From DAOULT01 sp964646625 (lineage in GTDB: Bacteria; Chloroflexota; Anaerolineae; CAZYHC01): a DNA stretch of 64,000 nucleotides. The position numbers and the translations under genes are program-made. The notes below the pieces were generated by a model. It ran no database searches. It saw only the letters and a program-made list of their open reading frames with translations, and was not told the DNA's origin. Location: assembly GCA_964646625.1 (NCBI GenBank), contig CAZYHC010000002.1:62001-126000 (forward strand), in the 5' to 3' direction. Position 1 is the first letter of the stretch; the number at the start of each line of letters is the position of its first letter. Positions 39,785 to 48,292 of the stretch are shown here, one piece after another.

Positions 39785-39800
39785 GGCTGGCCTCGCTCCA
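39661..39800. repeat. 140-base direct repeat, copy in intact MNT gene (second copy 40274-40413)
   Basis: Both copies are 140 bases, begin CGTAGGAACCGAAGA and end TGGCTGGCCTCGCTCCA, with scattered substitutions. They cover the nucleotidyltransferase N-terminus and its upstream bases. Confidence 0.85.
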
Positions 39801-40152
39801 ACTGTGGGCTGCGAAAGACCAGTACGCGCTCCGGTTCAGCCTCCACACGCCGCAACAAGACCGGCTGACGGCCAAAACGCTGCCTTATGCGGCTGTGGAG
39901 CGACTGGAAATCTTCGTCGTGATCAACCACCTTCCCGCTGTGGATAGCCACATACTGTCCCAGGTATTTCCCGGCCAACTCGGCGTGCATGGAATGAAAT
40001 GCCTCTGCCTCGGCCTGGATCTTCTCGCGCTCGAGCTGGCGCAGGTAGGTGCGCACGGCGGTCTCCAATAGTTCTTCGGGCCTCACAGCCTGCTCGGCTG
40101 CGATCTGTTTCAGTTGTTCTATTAACTGAGGTTGCAAAGTTATGGTAGGCAT
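39781..40152 (-). CDS. DUF5678-like protein with RHH-type N-terminus
   Basis: A 123-aa protein. Residues 1-40 look like a small DNA-binding antitoxin domain (TITLQPQLIEQLKQIAAEQ). Residues 50-115 (AFHSMHAELAGKYLGQYVAIHSGKVVDHDEDF... RFGRQPVLLRRV) match DUF5678. It overlaps the nucleotidyltransferase gene by four bases (ATGA), so the three genes form one transcript. An autoregulator role is inferred. Confidence 0.75.
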   Translation of the reverse strand: MPTITLQPQLIEQLKQIAAEQAVRPEELLETAVRTYLRQLEREKIQAEAEAFHSMHAELAGKYLGQYVAIHSGKVVDHDEDFQSLHSRIRQRFGRQPVLLRRVEAEPERVLVFRSPQLERGQP

Positions 40153-40235
40153 GAGTCATACTCCTTCCTCTGCCACATTCAACTTGGGCAGTCCAATCAC
40201 CCCAAACCACGTCTTATCCAACAAGTCCACGATCT

Positions 40236-40397
40236 TCACTGCTCAAGTACGACCCCAGGTGTTCCATGATCACCGTAGGAACCGAAGAAGATCACCTGCT
40301 CCGGCGCAAAAGCGTCCACAACGCGCTCTACAACCTCTTCGAGCAACTCGTCGGTCATGGGCCGAAAGGCGGCCGATTTCGAATGTGGATAGCTCAT
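40236..40397 (-). pseudogene. Truncated duplicate of the MNT nucleotidyltransferase
   Basis: ATG 40397 gives MSYPHSKSAAFRPMTDELLE..., closely matching the intact gene to FGSY, then diverges before the catalytic aspartates and stops. A 140-base direct repeat (39661-39800 and 40274-40413) underlies it. Confidence 0.8.
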
Positions 40398-40606
40398 GGC
40401 TGGCCTCGCTCCAGTCGTGTTCTGTCGTTCGTTAAATTCCCTCATTCGTTGTTGTTGTCTCTGTACCCTCTGGCTCTCATTGTAACATAGGTGCCCATAG
40501 AAATCAAGCTTGTCCCACCAAGGCGGAGCTTTTCAATTCTCCCACAATGAAGTAAAATAGAAGCGGGTGGAATCGAGGAGGAGGATGAGCAGAGGGGCAG
40601 ATGTTC

Positions 40607-40635
40607 TTGTCTATTTCTTCCCTTTCTGGTATACT
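40607..40635 (+). promoter_or_regulatory. Promoter of the exopolysaccharide operon
   Basis: TTGTCT (40607-40612), 17-nt spacer, TATACT (40630-40635) preceded by TGG. It is 31 bases before the TTG start codon. Confidence 0.7.
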
Positions 40636-40665
40636 TAAGTTAAATGGTAGGGGGGACGAAGCTGG

Positions 40666-41766
40666 TTGAGAGTGGCCCTGGTACACGATTGGCTTAACCA
40701 GATAGGCGGCGCGGAGGAAGTGCTGGAAGTGCTCAAGACCATGTATCCTCAGGCCCCGATCTACACTTCCATCTATGGGCCGAAGGTTATGCCGGCGCAC
40801 TATCGTTCCTGGGACATCCGTACCTCCTTCATGGACAAATTGCCCTTCGTCAAGGGCCATCATCAGCCCTTTTTGCCCCTGTACCCTCTGGCCTTTGAAA
40901 GCTTCGATCTCAGTCAGTACGATCTGGTCATCAGCAACAAGAGTGGGTTCTGTCATGGGGTGATCACCCCACCAGAGACCTTGCACGTTTGTTACTGCCT
41001 GACCACTACCCGCTATTTATGGAGCTATCCGGCCTACGTCGAGCGCGAGGAGATAGGGCCTCTGGCCCGTCTGATCTTGCCGCCCTTTCTGTACCATTTG
41101 CGGCTCTGGGATCGGGCGGCGGCTGATCGGGTTGATCATTTTGTAGCCATTTCCCAGGCGGTCAGGCGGCGCATTGCCAAACACTATCGTCGGGAGTCGG
41201 CGGTCATTTATCCTCCTGTCGATATCGCGGGGTACGAATGCGCTGCGATTTCTGAGCACGACGATTATTTCCTCATCGTCTCGCGCCTGATACCCTATAA
41301 ACGCATCGATCTGGCGGTGCGGGCTTTCAACGAATTGGGTCTGCCTCTGATCATCATCGGCGAGGGACGGGCTCGGGCCAGCTTGCAGGCCATCGCCCGG
41401 CCCAACGTCAAATTTTTGGGCCGTCTCCCCGATGCGGAGGTCAAAAGGTATCTGGCCAGATGTCGGGCCTTCGTCTTTCCGGGCCTGGACGATTTTGGCC
41501 TGGCGCCCGTCGAGGCCCAGGCCGCCGGGCGGCCGGTCATCGCCTATGCCGGAGGTGGGGCGCTGGACACCGTGGTGGAGGGCGTAACGGGCACCTTGTT
41601 TCACCCTCAAACCCCGGAGGCCCTGGCTGAGGCGGTGCGCACCTTCGATGACGCCGGCTATGACCCGGCCGTCATCCGCCAGAACGCCGAACGATTCGAC
41701 GCCAGCGTCTTCGAGGAGCAACTGAGGCGCTTCGTCGAGGAGAAATACGCCGAACATCAGCGATAG
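40666..41766 (+). CDS. GT4 family glycosyltransferase
   Basis: A 366-aa GT-B enzyme with a TTG start (GGGGGGACG upstream). The N-terminal acceptor half begins MRVALVHDWLNQIGGAEEVL. The C-terminal donor half carries VSRLIPYKRIDLAVRAF and the E-x7-E-type stretch PGLDDFGLAPVEAQAAGRPVIAYAGGG. It resembles WbaZ/mannosyltransferase-type enzymes that use nucleotide sugars at the cytoplasmic face. First gene of the EPS operon. Confidence 0.9.
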   Translation: MRVALVHDWLNQIGGAEEVLEVLKTMYPQAPIYTSIYGPKVMPAHYRSWDIRTSFMDKLPFVKGHHQPFLPLYPLAFESFDLSQYDLVISNKSGFCHGVITPPETLHVCYCLTTTRYLWSYPAYVEREEIGPLARLILPPFLYHLRLWDRAAADRVDHFVAISQAVRRRIAKHYRRESAVIYPPVDIAGYECAAISEHDDYFLIVSRLIPYKRIDLAVRAFNELGLPLIIIGEGRARASLQAIARPNVKFLGRLPDAEVKRYLARCRAFVFPGLDDFGLAPVEAQAAGRPVIAYAGGGALDTVVEGVTGTLFHPQTPEALAEAVRTFDDAGYDPAVIRQNAERFDASVFEEQLRRFVEEKYAEHQR

Positions 41767-41802
41767 TCCGTTTTGCCTGGGGTTATTTTCTGGAGTTATT
41801 TT

Positions 41803-42531
41803 ATGGAACTGCGCCAATACTGGCACGTGGTCTGGAAAAGAGTGTGGATCGTCATCGTCATTGTCCTGGTGGTGTTCGTAGCCAGCCTGGCCCTACGCGC
41901 CACGCCGCCGCCTGTCTACCAGGCCACGATGCGCTTTCTGGTCGGGATATCGCCGGAGGAACGTCAGGGGGAGTATTACACTTACGACCGTTACTATACC
42001 TGGCTGGCCTCCGAGTATCTGGCCGACGACTTTTCGGAGGTGGTGAAATACTCGACCTTTGCCCAGGACGTGAGTGCCCGGCTGGCCCAGGGGGATTCGC
42101 CCCTTGTCGTGCCGCCTGGGGTCATCCAGGGAGCCACCGTAGCCGAGAAACAACATCGGATCCTGACCCTGTACCTCACCTGGGGCGATCCCGACCAACT
42201 GGCCGCCATCGCCGAAGCTGCCGCTCAGGTGCTTCAGGAAGAGGGGCCCGGCTATTTCGCCCAGGTAGGAGTAGGCGGAGCTCGGATGGCCGTGATCGAT
42301 GCTCCAGCGGTGTGGCCGGTGCCTCGCAGTCTGCGAGAACGGTTGGATCTGCCTCTCCGGCTCTGCCTGGCCCTGCTGGCCGGTCTGGCGCTCACCTTTC
42401 TCCTGGATTACCTGGATGATACCGTACGCGATCGCCGTGAACTGGAAACCATGGGCCTGACCGTCCTGGCTGAGATTCCACCTTCTCCCGGCGCGCGATG
42501 GCGGCCCTGGCGCCGTCCCAAATTGCCCTGA
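41803..42531 (+). CDS. Wzz/CpsC-type polysaccharide chain-length protein, copy 1
   Basis: 242 aa from ATG 41803 (GGAG upstream), with two transmembrane helices: residues about 13-33 and about 193-213. The loop between them is extracytoplasmic. The C-terminus (DYLDDTVRDRRELETMGLTVLAEIP) is the usual Wzz/BY-kinase adaptor tail. Pairs with the kinase two genes downstream. Confidence 0.85.
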   Translation: MELRQYWHVVWKRVWIVIVIVLVVFVASLALRATPPPVYQATMRFLVGISPEERQGEYYTYDRYYTWLASEYLADDFSEVVKYSTFAQDVSARLAQGDSPLVVPPGVIQGATVAEKQHRILTLYLTWGDPDQLAAIAEAAAQVLQEEGPGYFAQVGVGGARMAVIDAPAVWPVPRSLRERLDLPLRLCLALLAGLALTFLLDYLDDTVRDRRELETMGLTVLAEIPPSPGARWRPWRRPKLP

Positions 42532-42536
42532 ATTTT

Positions 42537-42565
42537 TTGCTTAAACAATGGAGATGTGGTAGAAT
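42537..42565 (+). promoter_or_regulatory. Internal promoter of the EPS operon
   Basis: TTGCTT (42537-42542), 17-nt spacer, TAGAAT (42560-42565) preceded by TGTGG. Confidence 0.65.
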
Positions 42566-42678
42566 AGGTGATTGCACTACATCAAAAGTCGGCGGGCGCA
42601 ACTGGTTTATTTATCCGTTGCATTCGTGGTTTGTCTCCGCTGCCAATTCATATAAATAGATACGGAGGATAGCTTAGC

Positions 42679-43383
42679 GTGGAGTTCACACGATATTTGA
42701 ATATATTCTTGAAAAGAGGTTGGATCATCGCCTTGCTGGTGGTTATCACGGCCGTCAGTGCCTATGGCTTCAGCAAGATGCAAACCCGTATTTACAGAGC
42801 CAGTATCCAGATCAGCATCAACCCCGCCCGGCCCGATTGGGGACTGGCTCAAGTGGCCAAGATCATGTTGCGCAATTATACCATTAATATGACCACCCAT
42901 ACCTGGGCGCAGAGAGTGATCGATACCTTGCAGTTGGACGTCTCGACCGGCGAGCTGTTGCGTGACATCACGGCCAGTTCCGACGATGCCAACCTGACCA
43001 TCCAGCTCGACGTCAAACACCAGTTGCCGGAGGTGGCTCAGGAGATTGCGCAAACGTGGGCCAACTTCTTCGTGGAATGGCGCGCTAAAGAGAACCTGGA
43101 GCTAAACAAGGAGGACCGGGTGGGAGCGTCCATCCTGGATGCCCCCAGCGTCAGCATCTTCCGGCCCAAAACTAAAATCAACGTGGCGGCCGGTGGAATC
43201 CTGGGGGTGCTGCTCGGAGGGTTGATCGTCCTGTTTCTGGAATGGTTGGAGTCGGATATCATCCGCACGGCTGAGGACGTGGAACGCTACGTGGGGGTGG
43301 TGGTGCTGGGTTCTATCCCCACCATCACCGCTGATGAGACCGTTCCTGGCAGCAATAGGGGCTGGTTCGGTTTGAAACGATAA
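42679..43383 (+). CDS. Wzz/CpsC-type polysaccharide chain-length protein, copy 2
   Basis: A 234-aa protein with a GTG start (GGAGGA upstream) and the same two-helix topology (about 14-32 and 168-188). The C-terminal tail is WLESDIIRTAEDVERYVGVVVLGSIP. It is only distantly similar to copy 1 and lies 33 bases from the kinase gene, so it is the likelier kinase activator. Confidence 0.88.
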   Translation: MEFTRYLNIFLKRGWIIALLVVITAVSAYGFSKMQTRIYRASIQISINPARPDWGLAQVAKIMLRNYTINMTTHTWAQRVIDTLQLDVSTGELLRDITASSDDANLTIQLDVKHQLPEVAQEIAQTWANFFVEWRAKENLELNKEDRVGASILDAPSVSIFRPKTKINVAAGGILGVLLGGLIVLFLEWLESDIIRTAEDVERYVGVVVLGSIPTITADETVPGSNRGWFGLKR

Positions 43384-43416
43384 ATAGCATATGTTAGCAG
43401 GAGGTTTGCATATTCA

Positions 43417-44106
43417 ATGGTAAACAATCGGCGGGAGAGCCTGATCACGGTGGCTAATCCCCGTTCCCCTGTCAGCGAAGCTTATCGCACGCTCAGGACT
43501 AATCTGGAGTTCTCCAGTCTGGACAAGCCTCTGAAAACTATGGTGGTCACTTCTGCTGGTCCAGAGGAAGGCAAATCGACCACCCTGGCTAATCTGGCGG
43601 TGGCTATAGCTCAGGGCGGTAAAAGGGTTATTCTGGTCGATTGCGATCTGAGACGGCCTTCCCAACATCAGATTTTCGGGGTACAGAATGGGAAGGGGCT
43701 GACCACCATGGTCGTCGATGATGAAGCCATGAAAGCCCCACCCTTGCAGGAGAGCGGCATCGAGGGCCTCCGCCTTCTGCCCAGTGGGCCCTTGCCGCCC
43801 AATCCGGCTGAACTGCTGGCCTCACGACGCATGGGGGAGATCATTGGCCTGCTGGTGGAACAGGCCGATATGGTGCTCTTCGATGCTCCTCCCATCATTG
43901 CCGTAACCGATGCGGCGGTGTTGTCGTCTAAGGTGGATGGGGTGCTATTGGTCGTCAACGCCGGGGGCACCAAACGAGATCACGCTCAAAACGCTAAAAC
44001 CCTGTTGGAGAAGGTCAACGCCCGGCTGGTGGGCGTCGTTCTCAACAACGTTCGCTTTGATACCAGCTTACATCGTTACTATGCTGAGCAAGATCAGATC
44101 GGTTAA
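43417..44106 (+). CDS. CpsD/CapB-type bacterial tyrosine kinase (BY-kinase)
   Basis: A 229-aa P-loop ATPase with Walker A GPEEGKSTT, Walker A' ILVDCDLRRP and Walker B VLFDAPPII. The N-terminal PVSEAYRTLRTNLEF is typical. It lacks membrane segments, so the adaptor is split off, as in Gram-positive CpsC/CpsD. The C-terminal tyrosine cluster is minimal (HRYYAEQ). It regulates polymer length and export by phosphorylation cycles with the neighbouring phosphatase. Confidence 0.92.
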   Translation: MVNNRRESLITVANPRSPVSEAYRTLRTNLEFSSLDKPLKTMVVTSAGPEEGKSTTLANLAVAIAQGGKRVILVDCDLRRPSQHQIFGVQNGKGLTTMVVDDEAMKAPPLQESGIEGLRLLPSGPLPPNPAELLASRRMGEIIGLLVEQADMVLFDAPPIIAVTDAAVLSSKVDGVLLVVNAGGTKRDHAQNAKTLLEKVNARLVGVVLNNVRFDTSLHRYYAEQDQIG

Positions 44107-44185
44107 GTTCCGTTTGTGTGGAGTCCCCAAACGATCAGGACCAGATAACCGCTGTCGCACGAGGCCGTCATTTTTCTGGTAGAGA

Positions 44186-44218
44186 AAGTGCCGTGCACTG
44201 CCAAAGGGCGCGGCACTT
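44186..44218 (+). promoter_or_regulatory. Hairpin upstream of the CpsB ribosome-binding site
   Basis: AAGTGCCG (44186-44193) pairs perfectly with CGGCACTT (44211-44218), extended by TGC/GCG. AGGAG begins 2 bases after it. It may regulate translation or stabilise the message. Confidence 0.45.
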
Positions 44219-44237
44219 AGAGGAGCATGTATTTTCG

Positions 44238-45023
44238 GTGATCGACATCCACAGCCACATTCTGGCCGCTCTGGATGATGGGGCGCGCAACATGGCCGAG
44301 TCCCTGGCCATGGCCGAGATGGCCGTCGGCGATGGGGTCCAGCGGATGGTCGCCACGCCGCATAACGTGTGGGACACGGGCCTGCGCAAAGAAGTTAGCT
44401 CCATGATCTCCACGGTGCGGGACATGGTGAGGGAATTGCAGGCCGAACTGGATGTCCGCCACATTGAACTTAAAGTTGTGCCCGGCGTTGAGGTCTATCT
44501 TGTCCCCGAGGTGCTTGAGCACCTGGATACGGGACGGGCATTCACTCTGGATGGAACACGCTATTTGCTTTTGGAGTGGCCTCTTTCGGCCTATCCTTTT
44601 TACACCGAAAATGTCATTTTCGAGTTGCAGGTCAGGGGTATCGTCCCTATTCTGGCTCATCCGGAACGTAATGCCGTCGTCCAGGAAGACCCCAACATCC
44701 TGTACCCTCTGGTGGAGCGTGGGGTTTTGACCCAGGTGACGGCGGCCAGTTTAACGGGTCTGTTTGGGCCTCTGGCCGAGAGGACAGCCCAGAGGCTACT
44801 GGAACATAACCTGGCCCACGTCATTGCCTCCGACGCCCATGCCCTTACCAAACGCTCGCCCATCCTCTCGGCCGGGGTGGAGAAAGCAGCCAGGGCGATA
44901 GGCGAGCAGCGGGCCAGGGCTATGGTCGAGGATGTGCCGGCGGCCATTCTGCGTGACGAGGAGGTCACCGTCGAACCGCCCCGCAGGTATAAGCCTAAAC
45001 GCGAGTGGTTCTGGCAAAGGTAG
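44238..45023 (+). CDS. CpsB/CapC-type tyrosine-protein phosphatase (PHP domain)
   Basis: 261 aa from GTG 44238, chosen because AGGAG precedes it and the longer ATG form (44118) would read through a strong hairpin with unfolded sequence. PHP metal motifs: DIHSHILAALDDGA, MVATPHN, ILAHPERN and VIASDAH. It dephosphorylates the BY-kinase encoded upstream. Confidence 0.88.
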   Translation: MIDIHSHILAALDDGARNMAESLAMAEMAVGDGVQRMVATPHNVWDTGLRKEVSSMISTVRDMVRELQAELDVRHIELKVVPGVEVYLVPEVLEHLDTGRAFTLDGTRYLLLEWPLSAYPFYTENVIFELQVRGIVPILAHPERNAVVQEDPNILYPLVERGVLTQVTAASLTGLFGPLAERTAQRLLEHNLAHVIASDAHALTKRSPILSAGVEKAARAIGEQRARAMVEDVPAAILRDEEVTVEPPRRYKPKREWFWQR

Positions 45024-45068
45024 GTATCGAACTGTAGAAACAAGATGGGAGAGGAGTAAGAGAAGGAT

Positions 45069-46136
45069 ATGAAAGCTCTCGTTCTAAGCGGTGGCAAGGG
45101 GACGCGTCTCTATCCCCTGACCTACACCAGCGCCAAACAACTCATCCCGGTAGCCAACAAGCCCGTGCTTTTCCGGGTCATTGAGGCCGTCGTCGAGGCG
45201 GGCATCACCGAAATCGGCATTGTGTTGGGCGATACGGCAGAGGAAGTCAAAAGCGCCGTAGGCGACGGCTCCCGCTGGGGAGTGCAGATCGCCTACATCC
45301 CGCAGGAAGCTCCCCTGGGGCTGGCCCACGCCGTTAAGATCGCTCAGGATTACCTGGGAGAGGAGCGTTTTGTGATGTTCCTGGGCGATAACGTCATCGA
45401 GGGGGGTATCTCCAGCCTGATCTCGCAATTCGAGACCAGCGAGTACAATTGCCAGATCGTCTTGACCAAAGTGGAGGAGCCGCAGCAATATGGGGTGGCT
45501 GAGCTACGGAATGGCCAGATTGTGCGTCTGGTGGAGAAGCCCCGCCAGCCTAAAAGTGACCTGGCCCTGGTAGGCATCTATATGTTCGACCACCACATCT
45601 TTGAGGCCGTCAACGCCATCACCCCCTCCTGGCGCGGCGAACTGGAGATCACCGATGCCATTCAATACCTGGTTGATAAGGGCTACCGGGTCTATCCTTA
45701 TATCCACCGGGGCTGGTGGATCGATACCGGGGCCCCAGGCGATATACTGGAGGCCAATAGCCTGGTGTTGGACGAACTGGAGCCGTGCATCGAGGGATAC
45801 GTGGATCGGGATTCCAGTATTAACGGCAAGGTGGTCATCGAGCGCGGCGCAGAGATCATTAACAGCGTGGTGCGCGGCCCGGCCATTATCGGCCAGGACA
45901 GCCGCGTCGTTAACTCCTACATCGGCCCTTTCACTTCCATATACCATCATGTATTTATCCAGGGCAGCGAGATCGAGCATAGCATCGTGCTGGAGCACAG
46001 CAGGATCGTGGACATCGAGCAGCGGATCGAGGACAGTCTTATCGGTCGCCATGTGGAGATCAGCCGCTCGCTGCTGAAGCCCAAGGCCTATAAGATGACC
46101 TTGGGAGACCACAGCAAGGTGGGAATTATTTGCTAA
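45069..46136 (+). CDS. Glucose-1-phosphate thymidylyltransferase, long form with left-handed beta-helix
   Basis: A 355-aa enzyme. The nucleotidyltransferase domain has LSGGKGTRLYPLTYTSAKQL, FLGDNVIEGG, VEKPRQPKSDLALVG and WIDTGAPGDILEAN. A C-terminal hexapeptide-repeat helix (about 245-345) follows. This RmlA-like long form makes dTDP-sugars for polysaccharide. It ends the EPS operon; the 32-aa COX24-like gene follows after 31 bases. Confidence 0.92.
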   Translation: MKALVLSGGKGTRLYPLTYTSAKQLIPVANKPVLFRVIEAVVEAGITEIGIVLGDTAEEVKSAVGDGSRWGVQIAYIPQEAPLGLAHAVKIAQDYLGEERFVMFLGDNVIEGGISSLISQFETSEYNCQIVLTKVEEPQQYGVAELRNGQIVRLVEKPRQPKSDLALVGIYMFDHHIFEAVNAITPSWRGELEITDAIQYLVDKGYRVYPYIHRGWWIDTGAPGDILEANSLVLDELEPCIEGYVDRDSSINGKVVIERGAEIINSVVRGPAIIGQDSRVVNSYIGPFTSIYHHVFIQGSEIEHSIVLEHSRIVDIEQRIEDSLIGRHVEISRSLLKPKAYKMTLGDHSKVGIIC

Positions 46137-46167
46137 AACAAATTTAGAAAGAAAGGAGGTATTGTTT

Positions 46168-46266
46168 GTGCCTAATGTAAAAAAGTGGCGTAAGAGGAAA
46201 ATAGCCAAGCACAAGCATCGAAAGATGCTGAAAAAGACGCGCTGGAAAAGAAAGCAGAAGAAATGA
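46168..46266 (+). CDS. AURKAIP1/COX24-like mini-protein (bS22-type ribosomal protein)
   Basis: A 32-aa protein from GTG 46168 with a perfect AAGGAGGT 7 bases upstream. The sequence is extremely basic, with the KHKHRKMLKKTRWKRKQKK pattern of COX24/AURKAIP1-domain mini-proteins, known in mycobacteria as ribosomal protein bS22. It is shorter than usual ORF cut-offs. It probably binds the small ribosomal subunit; the position after an EPS operon is not informative. Confidence 0.82.
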   Translation: MPNVKKWRKRKIAKHKHRKMLKKTRWKRKQKK

Positions 46267-46438
46267 ACGATTAGCTTCTTTACCATCGTTTTATGGAGCG
46301 ATAGCCGGAGCTGGCGCCTACGCTCCGGGCACGAGCATCTGAATATTCTGGAGGACATGCGCCAAGAACTGGAGCGCAGGGAGTCCCTCTCCCCCAGGAG
46401 AAAGGATGGCTGGCTGATGGAGAAAGAAGGAGAGCGAG

Positions 46439-46864
46439 ATGCCGACCCTGCAGGTGGATTTGTCCCCCGATCTTTCGCAGAATGTAGCCAGGTTGATAGA
46501 ATCGGGCCGCTATAAAAGTATAGACGAGGTCTTGTCCGCTGCTGTACAACAGTTGGCTGCCGTTGAAGAAGGCAAGGTGCTCCTTGAGCCGGCCGTTCCG
46601 GTGCGTCTCACAGTTCATATAGAATGGTCAGGTGGTCAATGCTGTGTTTACTGCCCGGAACTGGACCTGGCCACAGCGATGGATACCGAGGACGAGGCCC
46701 TTACCGATCTGGCCGAGATGGCCGTGGAATACGCTGAAGATTACCTTGACGATTTCGCCTTTTATGCCGGAAGCCCGGATCGGGGTGGGCATCTCTCCTA
46801 TATTCTGGCTGTAGCCAGGTGCACTACTGAAGAGTTCGTTGAGATTTTGCGAGGTAAGAGTTGA
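46439..46864 (+). CDS. Hybrid antitoxin-like protein (ParD-like N-terminus, HicB-like C-terminus)
   Basis: A 141-aa protein. Residues 1-42 (PTLQVDLSPDLSQNVARLIE...SIDEVLSAAVQQL) resemble a ParD-type ribbon-helix-helix. Residues 55-105 (VHIEWSGGQCCVYCPELDLA...DEALTDLAEMAVEYAEDYL) resemble the HicB partial RNase H fold. No RelE/HicA-type toxin is adjacent. Its stop overlaps the TTG start of the radical SAM gene, so it may have been co-opted for regulation of that gene. Confidence 0.68.
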   Translation: MPTLQVDLSPDLSQNVARLIESGRYKSIDEVLSAAVQQLAAVEEGKVLLEPAVPVRLTVHIEWSGGQCCVYCPELDLATAMDTEDEALTDLAEMAVEYAEDYLDDFAFYAGSPDRGGHLSYILAVARCTTEEFVEILRGKS

Positions 46865-48258
46865 AGGTCACTTTGATTTATGCCGGCATTACCGGCAAGG
46901 GGTTCAATAGTGTAGGGCAGGGCATGGATTCGGGCTGGATCAGTCACGGGCTGGCTATCCTGTCGGCGGTGGTCAGGGAAAAAGGTTTCCAGGTGGACCT
47001 CATCGACCTGCGGACGCTCCAGGGTTGGGAGCACTTCCGTGAGGAGTTGGCAGCCCGGCGCCCGGCGGTCTGCGGCCTGACCATGATGAGCGTCGATTAC
47101 AACCCGGTCATGCGTTGTGTGGATGTTATCAAGGAAGTCGAGCCGGGCGTGGTGACGGTGGTGGGGGGGCCTCATCCCACTCTGGTCACCGACGAGGTGT
47201 TAGCCAACCAGAACATCGACTACGTGATCACGCACGAGGGAGAGATCGCCTTTCCGCGTCTTTTATCCGCCCTCCAGGAGGGACAGCGGCCGGCCGACCG
47301 TCTCATCCAGGGGCAGCCCCCCGACCTGGATGCCCTGCCCTTCTCCGACCACGAGCTCTTTTTACAGGAGTGGCGCAAGTGGGGTTACGACCTCGATTCG
47401 CCCGAAGTTCCCTTTGTGCCCGAACTGCCTCCCCCTTTCGTGACCCTCATCGCCGGGCGAGGTTGCCGCTACAATTGTAGCTTTTGTCAGCCCGCGGAGC
47501 GCATCCTTTTTGGGCGACAGGTGCGCAGGCGCAGCGTGTCCAACGTTATAACTGAGCTTGAGCACCTGCGTGATCGTTACAGTTTCGCCAGCTTCATGTT
47601 TCACGATGACACCCTGATCGAGGATCGGGAGTGGGTGATGGACTTCTGTCGGGCCTATAAAGCGGGGGGTTTCCACCAGCCCTTTTTCTGCCAGGGGCGG
47701 TCAGACATCATCGTGCGCCACGAAGACATGGTGCAGACCATGGTCGCGGCCGGGCTGCGAGGCTTTTTCATCGGCTTTGAGAGCGGCAGCGACCGGGTGC
47801 TCAGGTTTCTGCGCAAGGGCGCCACCCGCCAACAAAACCTGGAAGCGGCCCGCATTTGCAAGAAATACGGCATCGCCATCTGGGCCAACTACATGCTGGG
47901 ACTGCCCACCGAGACCGAAGAAGAGATCGTGGAGACCATTTCCATGCTCAAGGAGATCGACCCCGATTATTATAGCCCGGCTTTCTACACTCCCCATCCG
48001 GGCAGCGACCTTTACGATTATTGTCTGGAGCACGACCTTTCCTTGATCGAGGATCATGATAGCTACCGACGCAACCCCGACGAAGTCAAGATCAAAGGTC
48101 ACGATTACCGGTTCCTGAAATGGGCCCTGAAGGAATCTCAACGCCGCAGGGCCGTCAACCGCTTCAAACGAGTGGCCCGCCGCTACTGGAGACGCTATGC
48201 TTCCCCAAGAAAAATAGTGCGTAAGCTGAAAGAACGTCTGATGGTTCCCAGTGCATAG
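46861..48258 (+). CDS. B12-binding-domain radical SAM protein
   Basis: A 465-aa protein with a TTG start. The N-terminal cobalamin-binding Rossmann domain (about 5-140; VVGGPHPTLVTDEVL, DYVITHEGE) is followed by the radical SAM core with CRYNCSFCQ (CxxxCxxC) near residue 202. A basic C-terminal extension (RRRAVNRFKRVARRYWRRYA) follows. The family includes methyltransferases and cyclases; substrate unknown. Overlaps the hybrid antitoxin gene. Confidence 0.9.
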   Translation: MKVTLIYAGITGKGFNSVGQGMDSGWISHGLAILSAVVREKGFQVDLIDLRTLQGWEHFREELAARRPAVCGLTMMSVDYNPVMRCVDVIKEVEPGVVTVVGGPHPTLVTDEVLANQNIDYVITHEGEIAFPRLLSALQEGQRPADRLIQGQPPDLDALPFSDHELFLQEWRKWGYDLDSPEVPFVPELPPPFVTLIAGRGCRYNCSFCQPAERILFGRQVRRRSVSNVITELEHLRDRYSFASFMFHDDTLIEDREWVMDFCRAYKAGGFHQPFFCQGRSDIIVRHEDMVQTMVAAGLRGFFIGFESGSDRVLRFLRKGATRQQNLEAARICKKYGIAIWANYMLGLPTETEEEIVETISMLKEIDPDYYSPAFYTPHPGSDLYDYCLEHDLSLIEDHDSYRRNPDEVKIKGHDYRFLKWALKESQRRRAVNRFKRVARRYWRRYASPRKIVRKLKERLMVPSA

Positions 48259-48292
48259 CCCGACGTTTTTCGGCTGATTGAGGAAAGCAGCC

